Positions 8,385 to 15,650 of a stretch of 64,000 bases of DNA are shown here, in pieces. The notes under the pieces were generated by a model that worked only from the letters and a program-made list of their open reading frames with translations, was not told the origin of the DNA and made no database searches. Source of the stretch: Halomicrobium salinisoli (GTDB lineage Archaea; Halobacteriota; Halobacteria; Halobacteriales; Haloarculaceae). Each line of letters opens with the position of its first letter. The first letter of the stretch is position 1. Made by a program: the position numbers and the translations under genes. Location of the stretch: NCBI RefSeq assembly GCF_020405185.1, contig NZ_CP084463.1, forward strand, positions 3,224,001-3,288,000. The letters are read 5' to 3'.

Positions 8385-9956
8385 CTAGTTGTCGAACCGG
8401 GCCTGGACGAACGGCTGGAGGTCGTCGATGTCGCCGAGTCGCGAGTCGGACATGAGGACCGCCTCCGTCTCTTCGAGTGGAACGGAGAGGCTGATCTCCT
8501 TGGTCCGGCCGTAGCGGCCCTTCGAGACGACGACGGCGTTGACGATGCCCAGCATGTCCAGTTCGGAGATGAGGTCGGTGACGCGGCGCTGGGTGAGCAC
8601 GTCGGCGTCGATCTCCTCGCAGACGCGCTTGTAGATGTTGTACACCTCGCCGGTGTTGATGTTGTGGACGCCGTTTTTCTCCAGCAGGATGATCGCGAAC
8701 AGGACGATCTTGCTCTGGGTCGGGAGGGTGCGGACGACCTCGACCACCCGATCGAGTTCGATCTTCTCCTGGGCCTGGCGGACGTGCTTCTCCTCGACGA
8801 CGTCGGTCTGGTCGCGCTCGGCGAGTTCCCCGGCCGTCCGCAGCAGGTCGAGTGCACGCCTGGCGTCGCCGTGTTCCTGTGCCGCGAAGGCCGCACACAG
8901 CGGGATGACATCGTCGCTCAGGGCGTCCTCCTTGAACGCGACCTCCGAGCGGTGCTGGAGGATGTCCCGCAGCTGGTTGGCGTCGTACGGCGGGAAGACG
9001 ATCTCCTCCTCGCCGAGGCTGGACTTGACGCGGGGGTCGAGGAAGTCGGTGAACTTCAGGTCGTTCGAGATGCCGATGATCGAGACCCGGGAGTGCTGAA
9101 GCTCGTTGTTCATCCGGGAGAGATTGTAGAGGGTGTCGTCCCCGGACTTCTCGACGAGCTTGTCGATCTCGTCGAGCATGATGACGACCACGCGCTCGTG
9201 GTAGTCGACCGCGTCGAAGAAGGAGCTGTACACGCGGTCGGTCGGCCATCCCGTCATCGGGACCTCCTCGAAGGACTCGCGGTCCTCGGTCAGCGACTCG
9301 ATCTCCTCGTCGATCGCCTCGACGTCGTCGAACTCCGCGTCTTCGAGGGCGTCGGCGTCGCCGTCCGCGCGCTCGCGGAGGTCCTCGAGGTCCTCGATCC
9401 GGCCGTCGATGTAGGACTCGTTCTCCTCGATGAACTTGTTCGCCAGCTGGGCGAGCACGCGGTACTGGGTGTCCGTGACCTCGCAGTTGATGTACTCGAC
9501 GGTGCAGGGCACCTCGTACTTCTGGGAGGTGCTCTCCAGCTCCTCGCTGACGAACTTCGCGCTGGCGGTCTTGCCCGTCCCCGTCTTCCCGTAGATCAGG
9601 ATGTTCGAGGGCGTGTCCCCGCGGAGGGCGGCGACGAGAATCGTCGCCATGTTGTTGATCTGCTCCTCCCGGTGGGGGAGCTTGTGGGGGGTGTAGGACG
9701 GTCGGAGGACCTCCTTGTTCTCGAAGATCGGTTCGCCGCTCAACAGGTCGTCGAACAGGCCCCGGGACGCCTCTTCCGAGTCCTCGTCGTCGTCGAGACC
9801 ATCGAGGACGACGTCGTCGAGGTCGGTGTCCAGGGACGGAGCGCCGTCCGCTCCCTCCGACGAGGTGATGTCGGCGTCCAGATCGTCGTAGCCGTCCGTC
9901 GCGTCGTCGCTCGCGGCGTCGGCGGTCCGGTCGAACTCGTCTCCCGCGTCTGTCAT
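8385..9956 (-). CDS. orc1: Origin recognition protein Orc1/Cdc6
   Basis: A 523-residue AAA+ initiator that binds ORB boxes and starts chromosome replication. An acidic tail (1-80) is followed by Walker A (GKTGTGKT, 123-130), Walker B (VVVIMLDEIDK), sensor 1 (IIGISND) and sensor 2 (GDARRALDLL), then a winged-helix DNA-binding domain. A charged Glu/Asp-rich insertion of ~50 residues lies between the Walker motifs (YIDGRIEDLEDLRERADGDA region). The gene faces away from the adjacent origin, and an ORB-like box lies at its promoter, which suggests autoregulation. Linkage to oapABC identifies it as the conserved chromosomal orc1. Confidence 0.95.
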   Translation of the reverse strand: MTDAGDEFDRTADAASDDATDGYDDLDADITSSEGADGAPSLDTDLDDVVLDGLDDDEDSEEASRGLFDDLLSGEPIFENKEVLRPSYTPHKLPHREEQINNMATILVAALRGDTPSNILIYGKTGTGKTASAKFVSEELESTSQKYEVPCTVEYINCEVTDTQYRVLAQLANKFIEENESYIDGRIEDLEDLRERADGDADALEDAEFDDVEAIDEEIESLTEDRESFEEVPMTGWPTDRVYSSFFDAVDYHERVVVIMLDEIDKLVEKSGDDTLYNLSRMNNELQHSRVSIIGISNDLKFTDFLDPRVKSSLGEEEIVFPPYDANQLRDILQHRSEVAFKEDALSDDVIPLCAAFAAQEHGDARRALDLLRTAGELAERDQTDVVEEKHVRQAQEKIELDRVVEVVRTLPTQSKIVLFAIILLEKNGVHNINTGEVYNIYKRVCEEIDADVLTQRRVTDLISELDMLGIVNAVVVSKGRYGRTKEISLSVPLEETEAVLMSDSRLGDIDDLQPFVQARFDN

Positions 9957-9966
9957 GTGAATTCGA

Positions 9967-9988
9967 ACCCCTTTATTTCAAGTGGAGA
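9967..9988 (-). promoter_or_regulatory. ORB-like box overlapping the orc1 promoter
   Basis: On the minus strand it reads tctccacttgaaataaaggggt, matching the origin boxes in the tccac and aggggt ends and the gaaa centre. It lies only 10-32 nt upstream of the orc1 start codon, so Orc1 bound here would meet the transcription start. Confidence 0.6.
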
Positions 9989-10601
9989 CACTTGCCCGCG
10001 TCGGCCTAGCGGCCCTGAAGGCGGCGATATGTCCCGAAACGGCGACGCGAGGACCCGCGGGCGAGTGCAGTTGAACCACAAGAACCCGTGGCTGATAGAG
10101 TATTAAAAATTTCGGTCCGTCAGTTCCCACGTCCGGAAACAGGCCCGTTTCAACTCGAACTCGCGGTCCGGATCGCACGCCGTCCGTCGATTATGCGCGA
10201 CTGGAGACGCGGACGGACGAGGGAGTTCGGGACCGTGGCGCGCCCCTCTCGATCGGTGGACAGACGTATCGCCGGGCTGCTCACGTGGTCTCACCGGTGC
10301 TTCGTCACCGGACGGCGTTCGGGCGGATTCCCGGACGGCCGCTCGGTCGACCTCTCCACTGGACCCGCGTTCGATCCGACCGGACCGTTTCGAGTCCAGA
10401 CACCTCCCGGACCGGAATCCCGACTGTCGGGGCCAGGATTCCGACGGTCCAGACGCCCTCCGGTATCGATCGATAGTTCCTGGGAGTCTGGGAACGACAG
10501 GAGTTCGTCGACGCCGCAATCCGCCGCCGCTGCAGAGTCGTAGGACTCCGTCGACGCGGCGGAGTCGGTCGACTGATCGGCTGGTCGGTGGGAACCCTCC
10601 C

Positions 10602-10623
10602 ACCCCCTCGTTTCGGGTGGAGA
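10602..10623 (-). promoter_or_regulatory. ORB box, left of the unwinding core
   Basis: On the minus strand: tctccacccgaaacgagggggt, followed by a G-rich tail. This is the haloarchaeal ORB form with a dyad-like core and a G run. Confidence 0.8.
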
Positions 10624-10668
10624 CGCCAAAAGAGGTGGTGGGGGGTCCCCGATCGAGAGAGTTGCTCT

Positions 10669-10803
10669 CTAGTGATAGAAAGACTTATGTCACATGCTGA
10701 AAAACCAAATCCGCACTAGAAAGAAACAATTTTTTCGTGTGCTAGCAGGGCTCTAGGCTAGTTCGAAAACCACGACAACACCCTCTAGAGCTACTCTAGC
10801 TAG
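10669..10803. repeat. CTAG cluster in the origin core
   Basis: CTAG occurs at 10669, 10716, 10742, 10753, 10758, 10785, 10796 and 10800: eight sites in 135 bp. By eye only about 14 others are found in the remaining 63.9 kb. The cluster overlaps the A+T-rich core and lies between the two inverted ORB boxes. Confidence 0.85.
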
Positions 10804-10870
10804 CTTCGTTCGAAAGACTGCCGGTCACTCCCTGCCGCTCGTCCGCTCCGCACTCCCGGGGCTGTCTCCG

Positions 10871-10892
10871 GTTCCAGTTGAAACGAAGGGGT
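10871..10892 (+). promoter_or_regulatory. ORB box, right of the unwinding core
   Basis: Reads gttccagttgaaacgaaggggt and runs into the G-rich tail gggggg. It is inverted relative to the box at 10602, with the A+T-rich core between them. Confidence 0.8.
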
Positions 10893-11486
10893 GGGGGGCT
10901 CGGGACCCCGCCGGCGGTTCCCTCGACTTTCCGCTGCAGTCCTCCACCGGGCTCTCACTGAGCCCCTCCGTCGTCGAGATGATCGACCGTCGACCCCGTC
11001 AGGAGAGTTCTTCGCCCGGGTGGTCCCTTCTCCGGTGACGCGGTCGTCAGTTCTCCGGTACCTCCCGACTCGTCGAATCTGGCAGCGCTTTGGTCCGTCA
11101 GCCGACAGCTCTGCTCGTCCAGTGACGGTTCAGTTCGTCCGCCAAGGAACAGTTCGGTCCGTTCGACGTCCACGTCGAGCTCGCGTCCTCCTCCTCTTCC
11201 TCCTCCTCCTCGTCGCTGCGGCCGTCCTCCTTTCGACGATCACTTCCGGTCCAGTTCGATACGGTCGCTCTCTTCGTCTCTCCGGTGCGGTCACTCCGGC
11301 TGTCATTCGAGTGAGAGAGCCGCGTCGAAACCGCCTCTCGCGCGCGGAATCGAACAGTACGCGGTATCTCAACCGCCGGAGTCCGTCTAGGAAGTCTGAC
11401 TCGTGTCTGACGTAGGCTTAAGTGAATCGGCGGGTCTCTTACGGCCAAGCCCCCGAACCATCGCGTTCGGGCGGGAGGATACGAGG

Positions 11487-12128
11487 ATGGGACTGCTCAC
11501 AAATCTCAAGGATAGCATATCACGCGCGGCATCGACGCTGTTCTCGGAAGAGGACCCCAAGCGAATCGGCATCTACGGACCGCCGAACGCCGGGAAGACC
11601 ACGCTGGCGAACCGGATCGCCCGCGACTGGACCGGCGACGCCGTCGGTCCGGAGAGCCACATTCCACACGAGACGCGACGCGCACGCAGGAAAGAAGACG
11701 TGGAGATCGAGCGCAACGGCAAGACCGTCAACATCGACATCGTCGACACGCCGGGCGTGACGACGAAGGTCGACTACACGGAGTTCCTCGACCACGACAT
11801 GGAGGAGGACGACGCCGTCCGCCGCTCCCGCGAGGCCACGGAGGGCGTCGCCGAGGCGATGCACTGGCTCCGCGAGGACGTCGACGGCGTCATCTACGTG
11901 CTCGACTCGACGGAGGACCCGTTCACGCAGGTCAACACGATGCTGATCGGCATCATCGAGAGCCAGGACCTGCCGGTGCTGATCCTCGCGAACAAGATCG
12001 ACCTCGAGGAATCGTCGGTCCAGCGGATCAAGAACGCGTTCCCGCAGCACGAGACGATCCCGCTGTCGGCGCTCGAGGGCGACAACATGGACGAAGTGTA
12101 CGACAAGATCGCGGAGTACTTCGGGTGA
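11487..12128 (+). CDS. oapA: Origin-associated GTPase OapA
   Basis: A 213-residue Era/Obg-like small GTPase. G1 is GPPNAGKTT (about residues 31-39), G3 is DTPG, G4 is NKID and G5 is SALEG. It is the first gene right of the origin, followed by oapB and oapC; this trio next to oriC is conserved in haloarchaea, and deletion work in Haloferax named the genes oapABC. Its exact task is unknown. ATG 11487 is chosen because Walker A then lies near the start, as in orthologues; the open frame from 11403 is upstream of a gaggat-type leader. Confidence 0.88.
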   Translation: MGLLTNLKDSISRAASTLFSEEDPKRIGIYGPPNAGKTTLANRIARDWTGDAVGPESHIPHETRRARRKEDVEIERNGKTVNIDIVDTPGVTTKVDYTEFLDHDMEEDDAVRRSREATEGVAEAMHWLREDVDGVIYVLDSTEDPFTQVNTMLIGIIESQDLPVLILANKIDLEESSVQRIKNAFPQHETIPLSALEGDNMDEVYDKIAEYFG

Positions 12129-12133
12129 CAAAG

Positions 12134-12514
12134 ATGGCAGAAGCAAAACCCCAGGACGGGGTCCAGATCGACCTCATCAGCGGCGAGCGGATGGACGGCA
12201 TGACGTCCATGGAGAAGATCCGGATGATCCTCGACGGCGTCCGCGACGGCAACATCGTCGTCCTCGAGGAGGGACTCTCCCCGGACGAGGAGTCGCGCCT
12301 GATCGAGGTCACGATGACGGAGATCAGCCCCGACGAGTTCAACGGTATCGAGATCGAGACCTATCCCAAGTCCGAGGCGGCCGACGCGAGCCTCCTCGAT
12401 CGGCTGATGGGTAGCGAGTCGACGAAGAAGCTGACGGTGATCGGTCCGGCGAACCAGATCGAGACGCTCCACAAGGACGAGACCCTCATCAGCGCGCTGG
12501 TCTCCCGGAAGTAA
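12134..12514 (+). CDS. oapB: Origin-associated protein OapB (DUF2073)
   Basis: A 126-residue protein of the DUF2073 family (DGVQIDLISGERMDGMTSME at the N-terminus). No enzyme motif is visible; it is small, acidic and soluble. It starts 5 nt after the oapA stop (the alternative GTG at 12125 would overlap that stop) and oapC follows after 9 nt, so the three are almost certainly one operon reading away from the origin. The C-terminal KLTVIGPANQIETLHKDE is the best conserved segment. Confidence 0.88.
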   Translation: MAEAKPQDGVQIDLISGERMDGMTSMEKIRMILDGVRDGNIVVLEEGLSPDEESRLIEVTMTEISPDEFNGIEIETYPKSEAADASLLDRLMGSESTKKLTVIGPANQIETLHKDETLISALVSRK

Positions 12515-12523
12515 CCCCAACCC

Positions 12524-13333
12524 ATGCCCCACCAGTGTACGAACTGCGGCCGGACCTTCGACGACGGCTCCAAGCAGATGCTGTCGGGGTGTCCGGACTG
12601 CGGGGGGAACAAGTTCCAGTTCAAGCCCGACGGCGGGCCCGCGCCGGACGCGGAGCCGCCGGAACCCCCCGAACCCGCGGGCTCGTCGGTGGCCAGGACC
12701 GTCGGCAAGACGGCCGCCACCGTCAAGGACTTCGTGAGTTCGTCGGACGACGAGTCTCCGAGCGTCGGCGCCCCGGAATCGACCGACACTGCCTCGCCAG
12801 AGGTCGGTACCGCGGACGCGACGTCGTCCGAGGTCGGGACCCCCGGAGCGGAAGTGAACGGCGCCGAGCCGTCATCCGCCGCTGACCGCTCTGGAGCGGC
12901 CTCGGCCCGCAGTCCACCCGAAACGGAGGGGTCGCGCCCGCCCGCGGAGGACGCCGGAAGAGCGAGCTCCTCCGAGCCCTCGATCACTGACGTTCACGAG
13001 GACTCGGCCCAGGCGAGCGCGCGAAGCGAAGTCATCGCACCCGACGAGATCCCGTCCGAGCCCGCCACGGACGAGGAGCACCACTTCGACCCCGTCTCCA
13101 CGGAGGAGTCGACCGACAGTTCCACTGGAAGCGAGGGGGCAGAGCCGGTCGATCGACCGGACCTGGACGAGCTCCGCGAGGAACTCAACGACCAGTTCGA
13201 GAGCATCAAGGTACTCGACCCCGGGAAGTACGAGCTCAACCTGATGGAGCTATACGACCGCGAGGAGTACATCATCGCGCTGCGCGAGGACGGCCGCTAC
13301 AGCATTCAGGTTCCGGAGAACTTCCGGGAGTAG
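12524..13333 (+). CDS. oapC: Origin-associated zinc-ribbon protein OapC
   Basis: A 269-residue protein with a zinc ribbon at the N-terminus (CTNCGRTF, residues 5-12, and CPDCGG, about 23-28) and a conserved C-terminal domain (about 205-269, EELNDQFESIKVLDPGKYEL onward). Between them is a ~160-residue acidic, Ser/Pro-rich disordered linker. Two ORB-like boxes are written into the linker at 12911 and 13119, coding for SPPETEGS and SSTGSEGA. Third gene of the oap operon; function unknown. Confidence 0.85.
   Translation: MPHQCTNCGRTFDDGSKQMLSGCPDCGGNKFQFKPDGGPAPDAEPPEPPEPAGSSVARTVGKTAATVKDFVSSSDDESPSVGAPESTDTASPEVGTADATSSEVGTPGAEVNGAEPSSAADRSGAASARSPPETEGSRPPAEDAGRASSSEPSITDVHEDSAQASARSEVIAPDEIPSEPATDEEHHFDPVSTEESTDSSTGSEGAEPVDRPDLDELREELNDQFESIKVLDPGKYELNLMELYDREEYIIALREDGRYSIQVPENFRE
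12911..12932 (+). other. ORB-like box inside oapC
   Basis: Reads agtccacccgaaacggaggg, then gt. It matches the origin box at 10602 except for one base in the purine part. Confidence 0.5.
13119..13140 (+). other. ORB-like box inside oapC, second copy
   Basis: Reads gttccactggaagcgagggg, then gc; same orientation as the box at 12911. Confidence 0.45.
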
Positions 13334-13455
13334 ACGCCAGTCGCGGAAGGACGGTCCGGTCTACTCCGAGGGCGTCCGACCGACGTCGAAATCGCCGCTC
13401 AATCGCACGAGGGCGTGGCCGTTCCCGTCTCCGCCGCGCGGTCGCAGGCACAATG

Positions 13456-13463
13456 ATTATATT
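13456..13463 (+). promoter_or_regulatory. TATA box of the 44-codon gene
   Basis: The sequence attatatt is centred about 34 nt before ATG 13494 in otherwise G+C-rich DNA. Confidence 0.5.
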
Positions 13464-13493
13464 CGGTCCCCGAGTTGACATCCAGTGAGAACA

Positions 13494-13628
13494 ATGGCTC
13501 GTAGCGAGCGCTCACACCTCGACGAGTGGGCCGCCCTCCTCGGCGACGATCTCGCCGACGACCTCGTCAGCGACGTCGTCGACGAGGAGGCAGTCGACTG
13601 GCGGATCACCGAGGACGAGGCCAACTGA
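13494..13628 (+). CDS. Small acidic protein, 44 residues
   Basis: The frame reads MARSERSHLDEWAALLGDDL and continues with an acidic Asp/Glu-rich tail ending TEDEAN. The amino-acid use is typically haloarchaeal, and there is a clear TATA box upstream, so it is probably a real gene rather than chance. It is convergent with mdh, whose stop is 8 nt away. No family recognised; an amphipathic helix (LDEWAALLGDDLADDLVSDV) is likely. Confidence 0.5.
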   Translation: MARSERSHLDEWAALLGDDLADDLVSDVVDEEAVDWRITEDEAN

Positions 13629-13635
13629 GAGGCCG

Positions 13636-14550
13636 TCAGCTGATCTTCTCGTACTGCTCGGAGAGCTTGTCGGCGGCCTCGTCCATCAGCTCCCGTTCGT
13701 AGTCGTCGAGGTCCCACTCGACGACCTCCTCGACGCCGTCCGAGCCCAGCTTGACGGGCACGCCGAAGGCGGTGTCCTCGTGGCCGAACTCGCCGTCGAG
13801 GTAGACGGAGCCGGGCAACACCTCGCCGGTGTCACGCAGGACGGCCTCGACCATGTGAGCGACGCCGGTGGCGGGGCCCCACTCGGTGGCGCCCTTGCGC
13901 TCGATGACGTCCATCGCGCTCTCCTGGAGTTCCTGCAGGATCTCCTCGCGCTCGTCCTCGGAGAACTCGGGGTCCGCGCCGTCGACGCGGACCTTGGAGA
14001 AGACGGGCACCTGGGCGTCGCCGTGCTCGCCGAGGATGGTCGCCTCGACGTTCCCCACGGGCGTGTCGAAGCGCTCGGAGAGGACGTACCGGAACCGCGC
14101 GGAGTCGAGGCGGCCGCCGAAGCCGATCACCTTCTCGCGGGTGCGGTCGCCCGTCTCGTAGAGGTGTCGATTGAGGAGGTCGACGGGGTTCGACGTCGTG
14201 ATGGTCACGAAGTCGTCGTTGTGCTCGGCGATGGAGGAGCCGATGTCGTCGATGATCGGCGCGTTGTCGCCGGCCAGATCGATCCGGGTCTGTCCGGGCT
14301 CGCGGGGGATGCCGGCGGTGATGACGACCACGTCGGAGCCGGCGGTGTCCTCGTAGGAGCCCTGGCGGACGGTGGTGTTTGCGTCGTAGGCGACGCCGTG
14401 GTTGGTGTCGGCGGCCTGACCCACGGTGACGTCCTCCTGCTCGGGGATGTCGACGAACACCAGTTCGTCGGCGATATCACGGAGAGCGATGTTGTACCCG
14501 GCGGCCGCGCCGACGGTACCGGCGGCACCGATCACGCTTACCTTTGACAT
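13636..14550 (-). CDS. mdh: Malate dehydrogenase
   Basis: A 304-residue LDH-like malate dehydrogenase that interconverts malate and oxaloacetate with NAD. The Rossmann motif is GAAGTVGAA (residues 8-16), the mobile active-site loop contains [14 protein letters not shown] is the nucleotide-side motif, and the catalytic histidine lies in ILGEHGD. Length and sequence match the well-studied halophilic enzyme from Haloarcula. ATG 14550 is the start that places the NAD motif correctly; the frame upstream to 14688 is not needed. Confidence 0.95.
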   Translation of the reverse strand: MSKVSVIGAAGTVGAAAGYNIALRDIADELVFVDIPEQEDVTVGQAADTNHGVAYDANTTVRQGSYEDTAGSDVVVITAGIPREPGQTRIDLAGDNAPIIDDIGSSIAEHNDDFVTITTSNPVDLLNRHLYETGDRTREKVIGFGGRLDSARFRYVLSERFDTPVGNVEATILGEHGDAQVPVFSKVRVDGADPEFSEDEREEILQELQESAMDVIERKGATEWGPATGVAHMVEAVLRDTGEVLPGSVYLDGEFGHEDTAFGVPVKLGSDGVEEVVEWDLDDYERELMDEAADKLSEQYEKIS

Positions 14551-14690
14551 GACACGTGAAAACGCAGCCCGAGCGACGAAAAGTGTTGTGAACGTGGGAG
14601 TTAGGGACGGTCCGCTCCGAGACCGCCGGCGTCGGACGCCGACGCCCCCAGGCCGCAGGACTTTCGGTGGCTCGCCGCCTCCACCCACCC

Positions 14691-15569
14691 ATGAGCGACT
14701 TCGACAAGGAAGCGGAGCGCGAGAAGCTCCGAGAGAAGTACGAGAAAGAAGAGGAGAAACGCGAGACGACGGAGCAGATGAGCGAACTGCTCCTGAAGGG
14801 AGCGACGATGACCAACGCCCACTGCGGCGACTGCGGCGACCCCATCTTCCGCTACGAGGGCCAGGAGTTCTGCCCGAGCTGCCAGAAGCCCGTGGACCGC
14901 GGTGACGGCGAGGACGCCGAGGAGGGCGACGACACGTCCGACGAGCCCTCGGAGGTTCAGGAGCTCCGCGAGGAGGCCGACATCGAGGTCACGGCCCCGA
15001 GCGACGACGCCCGGGTCGCCTTCGGCGGTCAGAACGAGGCCGACGAGGCAGACGCGGGAGCGGCCGAGGCCGGAGCCGCCGACGCACAGCAGGGAGACGC
15101 GGAGTCGGCCGCCGTCCAGCAGGGCGACGCCGAGTCCGCTCCCGCGGAGCAGGCCGAGTCCGACTCCGCAGTCGAAACGGGGGCCGGCGACGCGGCCGGC
15201 ACTGCGCTGGGCGACGCCGCGGCCGCGGACCGGCGGGCGCCACCGTCGCGGACGCAGTCGCAGTCGGGCGCCCGTGCTGCAGACGAAACGACGGCGCGGA
15301 CCGCCACCGGCGGCGCCGGTGGATCGACGGCACCGACCCGCACCGGGGCACAGCCCTCGACCGGCGACCGGGGTGCGGCGGCGGGCGCGGGCGGTGCGGG
15401 CGAGACGGCGACGGCCAGCGAGCACCTCGGTGCCGCCAGGGTCGAACTCGCGGCGGCGGCCGAGCGCTTCGCCCGACGCGCCCGAAACGCGGACAGCCCG
15501 CGCGAGGCCCGCGAGCACCTCCAGGCGGCGCGCGAGGCCGCAGAGGCGCTCGCGGCGATGGAGTTCTGA
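14691..15569 (+). CDS. Sjogren's-syndrome autoantigen-1 type zinc-ribbon protein
   Basis: A 292-residue protein. The N-terminal ~75 residues are a charged helix ([20 protein letters not shown]) followed by a zinc ribbon with CGDCG and CPSC, the arrangement of the archaeal/eukaryal SSSCA1 family. A long Ala/Glu/Thr-rich low-complexity middle follows, with the near-repeated AVQQGDAES and AQQGDAES segments, and a helical C-terminal domain (about 235-292: [20 protein letters not shown]). Molecular role unknown. Divergent from mdh. Confidence 0.75.
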   Translation: MSDFDKEAEREKLREKYEKEEEKRETTEQMSELLLKGATMTNAHCGDCGDPIFRYEGQEFCPSCQKPVDRGDGEDAEEGDDTSDEPSEVQELREEADIEVTAPSDDARVAFGGQNEADEADAGAAEAGAADAQQGDAESAAVQQGDAESAPAEQAESDSAVETGAGDAAGTALGDAAAADRRAPPSRTQSQSGARAADETTARTATGGAGGSTAPTRTGAQPSTGDRGAAAGAGGAGETATASEHLGAARVELAAAAERFARRARNADSPREAREHLQAAREAAEALAAMEF

Positions 15570-15595
15570 TCGCGCTCTGGGCGCTCTCCGGGTCG

Positions 15596-15617
15596 ATTGC
15601 ACCGGAAACGAAGGGGT
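15596..15617 (+). other. ORB-like box between two convergent genes
   Basis: Reads attgcaccggaaacgaaggggt. It lies in the 81-bp gap between the zinc-ribbon gene and hef and shares accggaaacgaaggggtcga with the box at 16378 (opposite strand). Confidence 0.45.
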
Positions 15618-15650
15618 CGAGCGCAGTCGGAGGGCGTCGCCGGAGCGCGG

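Larger units (their letters stand above)
9957..11486. other. Chromosomal replication origin (oriC) region
   Basis: A 1.5-kb gene-free stretch between orc1 and oapA. It contains three ORB-type boxes: 9967-9988 by the orc1 start, 10602-10623 (minus orientation) and 10871-10892 (plus orientation). The last two point away from each other and flank an A+T-rich core (about 10673-10740, with a run of six T). Eight CTAG sites lie at 10669-10803. The rest (10100-10590, 10900-11400) has no convincing gene: open frames there are Arg/Ser-rich and unlike the neighbours. A pyrimidine-rich tract lies near 11180-11215. Layout agrees with the orc1-oriC-oap arrangement known from Haloferax and relatives. Confidence 0.88.

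Noticed and set aside
10088..10603. Open frames of 151 and 166 codons inside the origin region
   Set aside because: Both are Arg/Ser/Pro-rich without acidic bias, overlap each other on opposite strands and lack promoters; the region is better read as non-coding origin DNA.
11180..11240. Polypyrimidine tract as a triplex or origin element
   Set aside because: It is conspicuous but has no symmetry and similar runs are common in G+C-rich DNA; nothing ties it to origin function.
10891..11415. 174-codon plus-strand frame right of the ORB box
   Set aside because: It runs through the polypyrimidine tract and codes for Leu and Arg runs; the amino-acid make-up is unlike haloarchaeal proteins.
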